A stretch of 15,326 nt of DNA from Pyrinomonadaceae bacterium. GTDB lineage: Bacteria > Acidobacteriota > Blastocatellia > Pyrinomonadales > Pyrinomonadaceae. Numbering within the stretch: the first letter of the stretch is position 1; every line of letters starts with the position of its first letter. A program made the position numbers and the translations under genes. Location of the stretch: the NCBI GenBank assembly GCA_013812565.1, contig JACCTF010000109.1, forward strand, positions 1 through 15,326. The letters run 5' to 3'. The notes under the pieces are model-generated. The model had not been told where the DNA came from and made no database searches. It saw nothing but the letters and a program-made list of their open reading frames with translations. Positions 12,820 to 15,326 of this stretch are shown one piece after another.

Positions 12820-15326
12820 ATGAACCAAAATCGATGGCTTCAATTGTGGCACGCGCGTCGTGCGGACGCCGCGGCGATGTCAATCATCGTACTCTTTTTT
12901 GTGCTGATCTTCTGCTGGGTTCCGTTAAGCGGCAGGTTCTTCATCGCGGGTGACGCCTTCGTTTATTCGTACCCGTTGCGCACAGTTGCATGGGATGCAA
13001 TACGGCAGGGTTCACTTCCCTTGTGGACGCCGCTAATTATGTCCGGCTACCCGTTGCTGTCGATGTCACAGCTCGGGCTTGGCTACCCGCTCACCTGGGG
13101 CTACCTGTTTCTTCCCGGCTATTGGGCCGAACAGATCTACGTGCTGGCACCATACCTGCTCGCTCCGGCGTTCACCTACGCATATGCGCGCGAGATAAAT
13201 CGCAGCCGCACGGCGGCGCTGCTTGCCGGGTTCGCCTACGGGTATGGCGGCATGATGGCAAGCGCACTAGCCAACAACGGAATGCTGACCAACGCGGAGA
13301 TGTGGTTGCCTTTGATGCTGATTGGTATTGAGCGAGCACGAACAAAAACGCTTATGCCGTGTCTGCTGTTGGCTGGCGGCGCGTACACGATGTCGGTGCT
13401 GACGGGCATCGGCCAAGGCTTTGTGTATGTCGCAATGGTTGCGATTAGCTACGGCCTGTTCATCAGCATCGGATCAGCATGGCGGTGGATTGGAGAGCGA
13501 AGTCGCTCTCCGCAGAAGCGGCTGGGTTGGAGACAGTGGAGGCCGCTGTTTGTCGCCGTCGGGGCGATCATAATGGCCGTCGGCCTCGCCGCTTTTCAGA
13601 TTCTTGAAACGCTGCGCGCTGCCCGCCGCAGTGTGCGCAGCGTTCTAAGCTATGAGACATTCAGCGAAGGTTCTTTCTCTTTCCTTGTCGCGTGGAAGTC
13701 GCTTGTCACACCGCTCTACTTGGAGACTGATGTTACGACCTATACGCCGCCGCTCGCGCTCTGCTTGGCAGTTCTTGGAATCGCTGCGGCATTACGCGGT
13801 AAACAATCGGATAGACGTGTCTTTTTTTGGTTAGCAACAGCGGTCGCGGCATGGGTGATGATCTTAGGCTCGTACACGCCGCTCTACCGCCTGGTTTATC
13901 ACATACCCGCTTTGAACCGTTTCCGCGTTCCCTCACGCCATACTTTCGAATGGACCTTTGCCGTCGGCGTCCTGGCGGCCTACGGCTGGGATTCAATCAG
14001 AAAGATCGCTTCGCCACTTCGTAGCTCGCACCGGCTGCCTAGGGATCAAGAAACGATTGCCGGAATCTTCTTGCTCATGCTGTGTGTCGTGGTCGGGTGG
14101 TATTGGTGGGCGGCGACGGGTAAAGCTGCACCGCCCGGCGCGAGGTTTCTCACCGGTCAGCCGGAGTCTCTGTACATTTTATGGAAAGGGATTTTCACAC
14201 TGCTGGTGCTCGCCGCCACATGGCAAAGTTGGAGAGTTGCCGCACGCGGATGGCGCACTGCGTTACTGACGGCAACCCTCATGGTGGCTTGTTTCGTCGA
14301 GCCGTTCATCCTTATCTCACGTTGGTGGTTTCCACCAGCTAAGACTGCCGAGCGTATCACGCTTGTCTCGCCGGTGACTCAGTTTTTGCAGCACTATGCG
14401 CCGGAGCAGAACCGCGTTTACACGTGCGTCCAGGTATTTTCAGAAGAGTCTTCGTTGCCCCGCTTTGACGCTCATAATCTGTCGATGCTGCACGGGTTGC
14501 ACAACGTCGCGGGCTATGAACCGCTTTTGTTAGAGCGATACAGTCGTGCGCTCGGCAACATAAATCTCGACACTGTTAACCCGCGGCCGGGCTTTGCGCC
14601 CGACGCCACGCTGTTTACGTCGCAATCACACGTCCTGAGTATGTTGAACACAACGTTCCTGGTCGCTTTATCAAATCCGGCAGCGGTTTCCGGGCCGCTT
14701 ATTGAGAAAGATGGCATAAGCTTCACCGCCACGAACATTTCCGTTGGAGTAACGGCGGGCGCGACCGCGATGCTCGACGGCGCGTCAGCCGAAGGCGATA
14801 CGCTTGTACTCGTTTCTTCGCTTGCACATTCACCGGCCGAGATCGAAGGATCGACGATTGCGAAGCTGCGTCTCTTCACTGTTGATAACCGCGTTATCGA
14901 GCGAGACTTGCGGGCCGGGGCGGACACGGCGGAGTGGGCACACGAGCGTGCGGACGTGCGCGTCGGTGTGCGCCACTCGCTTGCGCCCGTGTTTGAGAGC
15001 TGGCCGGGCGACGCCGACAACAGCTTCCAAGCTCATACTTACTGGACGCGAATTCCGTTAGACGAGCGGCTACGCCTGAGCCGCGTCGAGATCATCAATC
15101 TCTCATCGAACGCATCGTTAGCAATATGGAAAGCGACGCTTTTTGATTCCGCTACCAAACACTCAACCCCGCTTTCGGCCTTTCGCATCGATCCCAAGCA
15201 ATGGCAAACCGTTTATAGCAAAGACAACGTGTTGATCCTGCGCAACAATCGCGTGCTGCCCCGCCTCTGGCTCGTCGCCGAAGCCGAAGCCGTCGATGGC
15301 GAAGAAGCCCTCAAGCGCATCCGCGG
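12820..15326 (+). CDS. YfhO-like multi-spanning membrane protein, 3' end missing
   Basis: The frame from the ATG at 12820 is open to the window end (835 complete codons). An early hydrophobic segment (about residues 20-36) is followed by FFIAGDAFVYSYPLR, with Asp45 at the position of the GT-C acidic residue, and SLPLWTPLIMSGYP, both typical of the YfhO family. Many further hydrophobic segments follow, then NRFRVPSRH and LHNVAGYEPLLLERY. A soluble segment contains RAGADTAEWA, and the visible end reads LPRLWLVAEAEAVDGEEAL, like the conserved C-terminal part of YfhO proteins. Related Gram-positive YfhO proteins add sugars to teichoic acids using polyprenyl-phosphate donors; the substrate here is unknown. 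It starts 19 bp after the previous gene, so translation is probably coupled. No strong Shine-Dalgarno sequence is seen. Confidence 0.85.
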   Translation, partial: MNQNRWLQLWHARRADAAAMSIIVLFFVLIFCWVPLSGRFFIAGDAFVYSYPLRTVAWDAIRQGSLPLWTPLIMSGYPLLSMSQLGLGYPLTWGYLFLPGYWAEQIYVLAPYLLAPAFTYAYAREINRSRTAALLAGFAYGYGGMMASALANNGMLTNAEMWLPLMLIGIERARTKTLMPCLLLAGGAYTMSVLTGIGQGFVYVAMVAISYGLFISIGSAWRWIGERSRSPQKRLGWRQWRPLFVAVGAIIMAVGLAAFQILETLRAARRSVRSVLSYETFSEGSFSFLVAWKSLVTPLYLETDVTTYTPPLALCLAVLGIAAALRGKQSDRRVFFWLATAVAAWVMILGSYTPLYRLVYHIPALNRFRVPSRHTFEWTFAVGVLAAYGWDSIRKIASPLRSSHRLPRDQETIAGIFLLMLCVVVGWYWWAATGKAAPPGARFLTGQPESLYILWKGIFTLLVLAATWQSWRVAARGWRTALLTATLMVACFVEPFILISRWWFPPAKTAERITLVSPVTQFLQHYAPEQNRVYTCVQVFSEESSLPRFDAHNLSMLHGLHNVAGYEPLLLERYSRALGNINLDTVNPRPGFAPDATLFTSQSHVLSMLNTTFLVALSNPAAVSGPLIEKDGISFTATNISVGVTAGATAMLDGASAEGDTLVLVSSLAHSPAEIEGSTIAKLRLFTVDNRVIERDLRAGADTAEWAHERADVRVGVRHSLAPVFESWPGDADNSFQAHTYWTRIPLDERLRLSRVEIINLSSNASLAIWKATLFDSATKHSTPLSAFRIDPKQWQTVYSKDNVLILRNNRVLPRLWLVAEAEAVDGEEALKRIR

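Noticed and set aside
12800..12823. Seven-codon frame (ATG at 12800 to TGA at 12823) between the GT-C and YfhO-like genes
   Set aside because: It overlaps the upstream stop and the downstream start; it may affect coupling, but nothing supports a leader peptide.
14514..15020. Minus-strand frame of 168 codons inside the YfhO-like gene
   Set aside because: Serine-rich, low-complexity translation opposite a clearly coding frame; a shadow.
1..15326. CRISPR array, tRNA, rRNA, transposase or phage genes
   Set aside because: No spaced direct-repeat array, cloverleaf with CCA end, or recognisable mobile-element protein was found on either strand.

Overview
The window looks like a chromosomal segment of a Gram-negative, environmental member of the Acidobacteriota, most likely near class Blastocatellia. 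This is an inference. It rests on a TIGR03437-type C-terminal domain (a family first defined in Solibacter), two secreted proteins carrying a DUF4214-like module, moderate GC content, and palindromic intergenic repeats. No tRNA, rRNA, CRISPR array, integrase or transposase gene is visible.

Layout. Positions 1-76 hold the 5' end of an unrecognised gene on the minus strand. Positions 77-657 are non-coding but carry two elaborate inverted-repeat structures: a hairpin at 108-159 and a near-ideal three-way junction at 176-277. A good sigma70-like promoter (475-503) follows. The first full gene (658-3399) is a secreted subtilase ending in a DUF4214-like module. After a spacer with a 59-nt palindromic repeat comes a secreted beta-propeller protein with a TIGR03437-like C-terminus (3811-6150), then another palindromic repeat, then a GT4 glycosyltransferase (6263-7423). 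That gene converges on a small secreted DUF4214-like protein on the minus strand (7500-8363), with a terminator between them that works in both directions. The small protein is close to a stand-alone copy of the subtilase tail (about 62% identical by hand count).

A divergent promoter region of about 480 bp (8364-8846) leads into a three-gene plus-strand cluster. It encodes a polyprenyl-phosphate-glycosyl-synthase-like GT2 fused to a SAM methyltransferase (8847-10421), a GT-C membrane glycosyltransferase with a duplicated beta-rich C-terminal domain (10473-12800), and a YfhO-like membrane protein that runs off the window (12820-15326).

How the genes may work together. In the 3' cluster the GT2 may load a sugar onto polyprenyl phosphate, and the two multi-spanning proteins may use such lipid-linked sugars on the outer face of the inner membrane. 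The GT4 enzyme may belong to the same surface-polysaccharide programme but is not in the cluster. The subtilase, propeller and DUF4214 proteins are exported. The strongest unexplained signals are the structured DNA/RNA at 108-277 and the shared DUF4214 module that is both fused to a protease and made alone.
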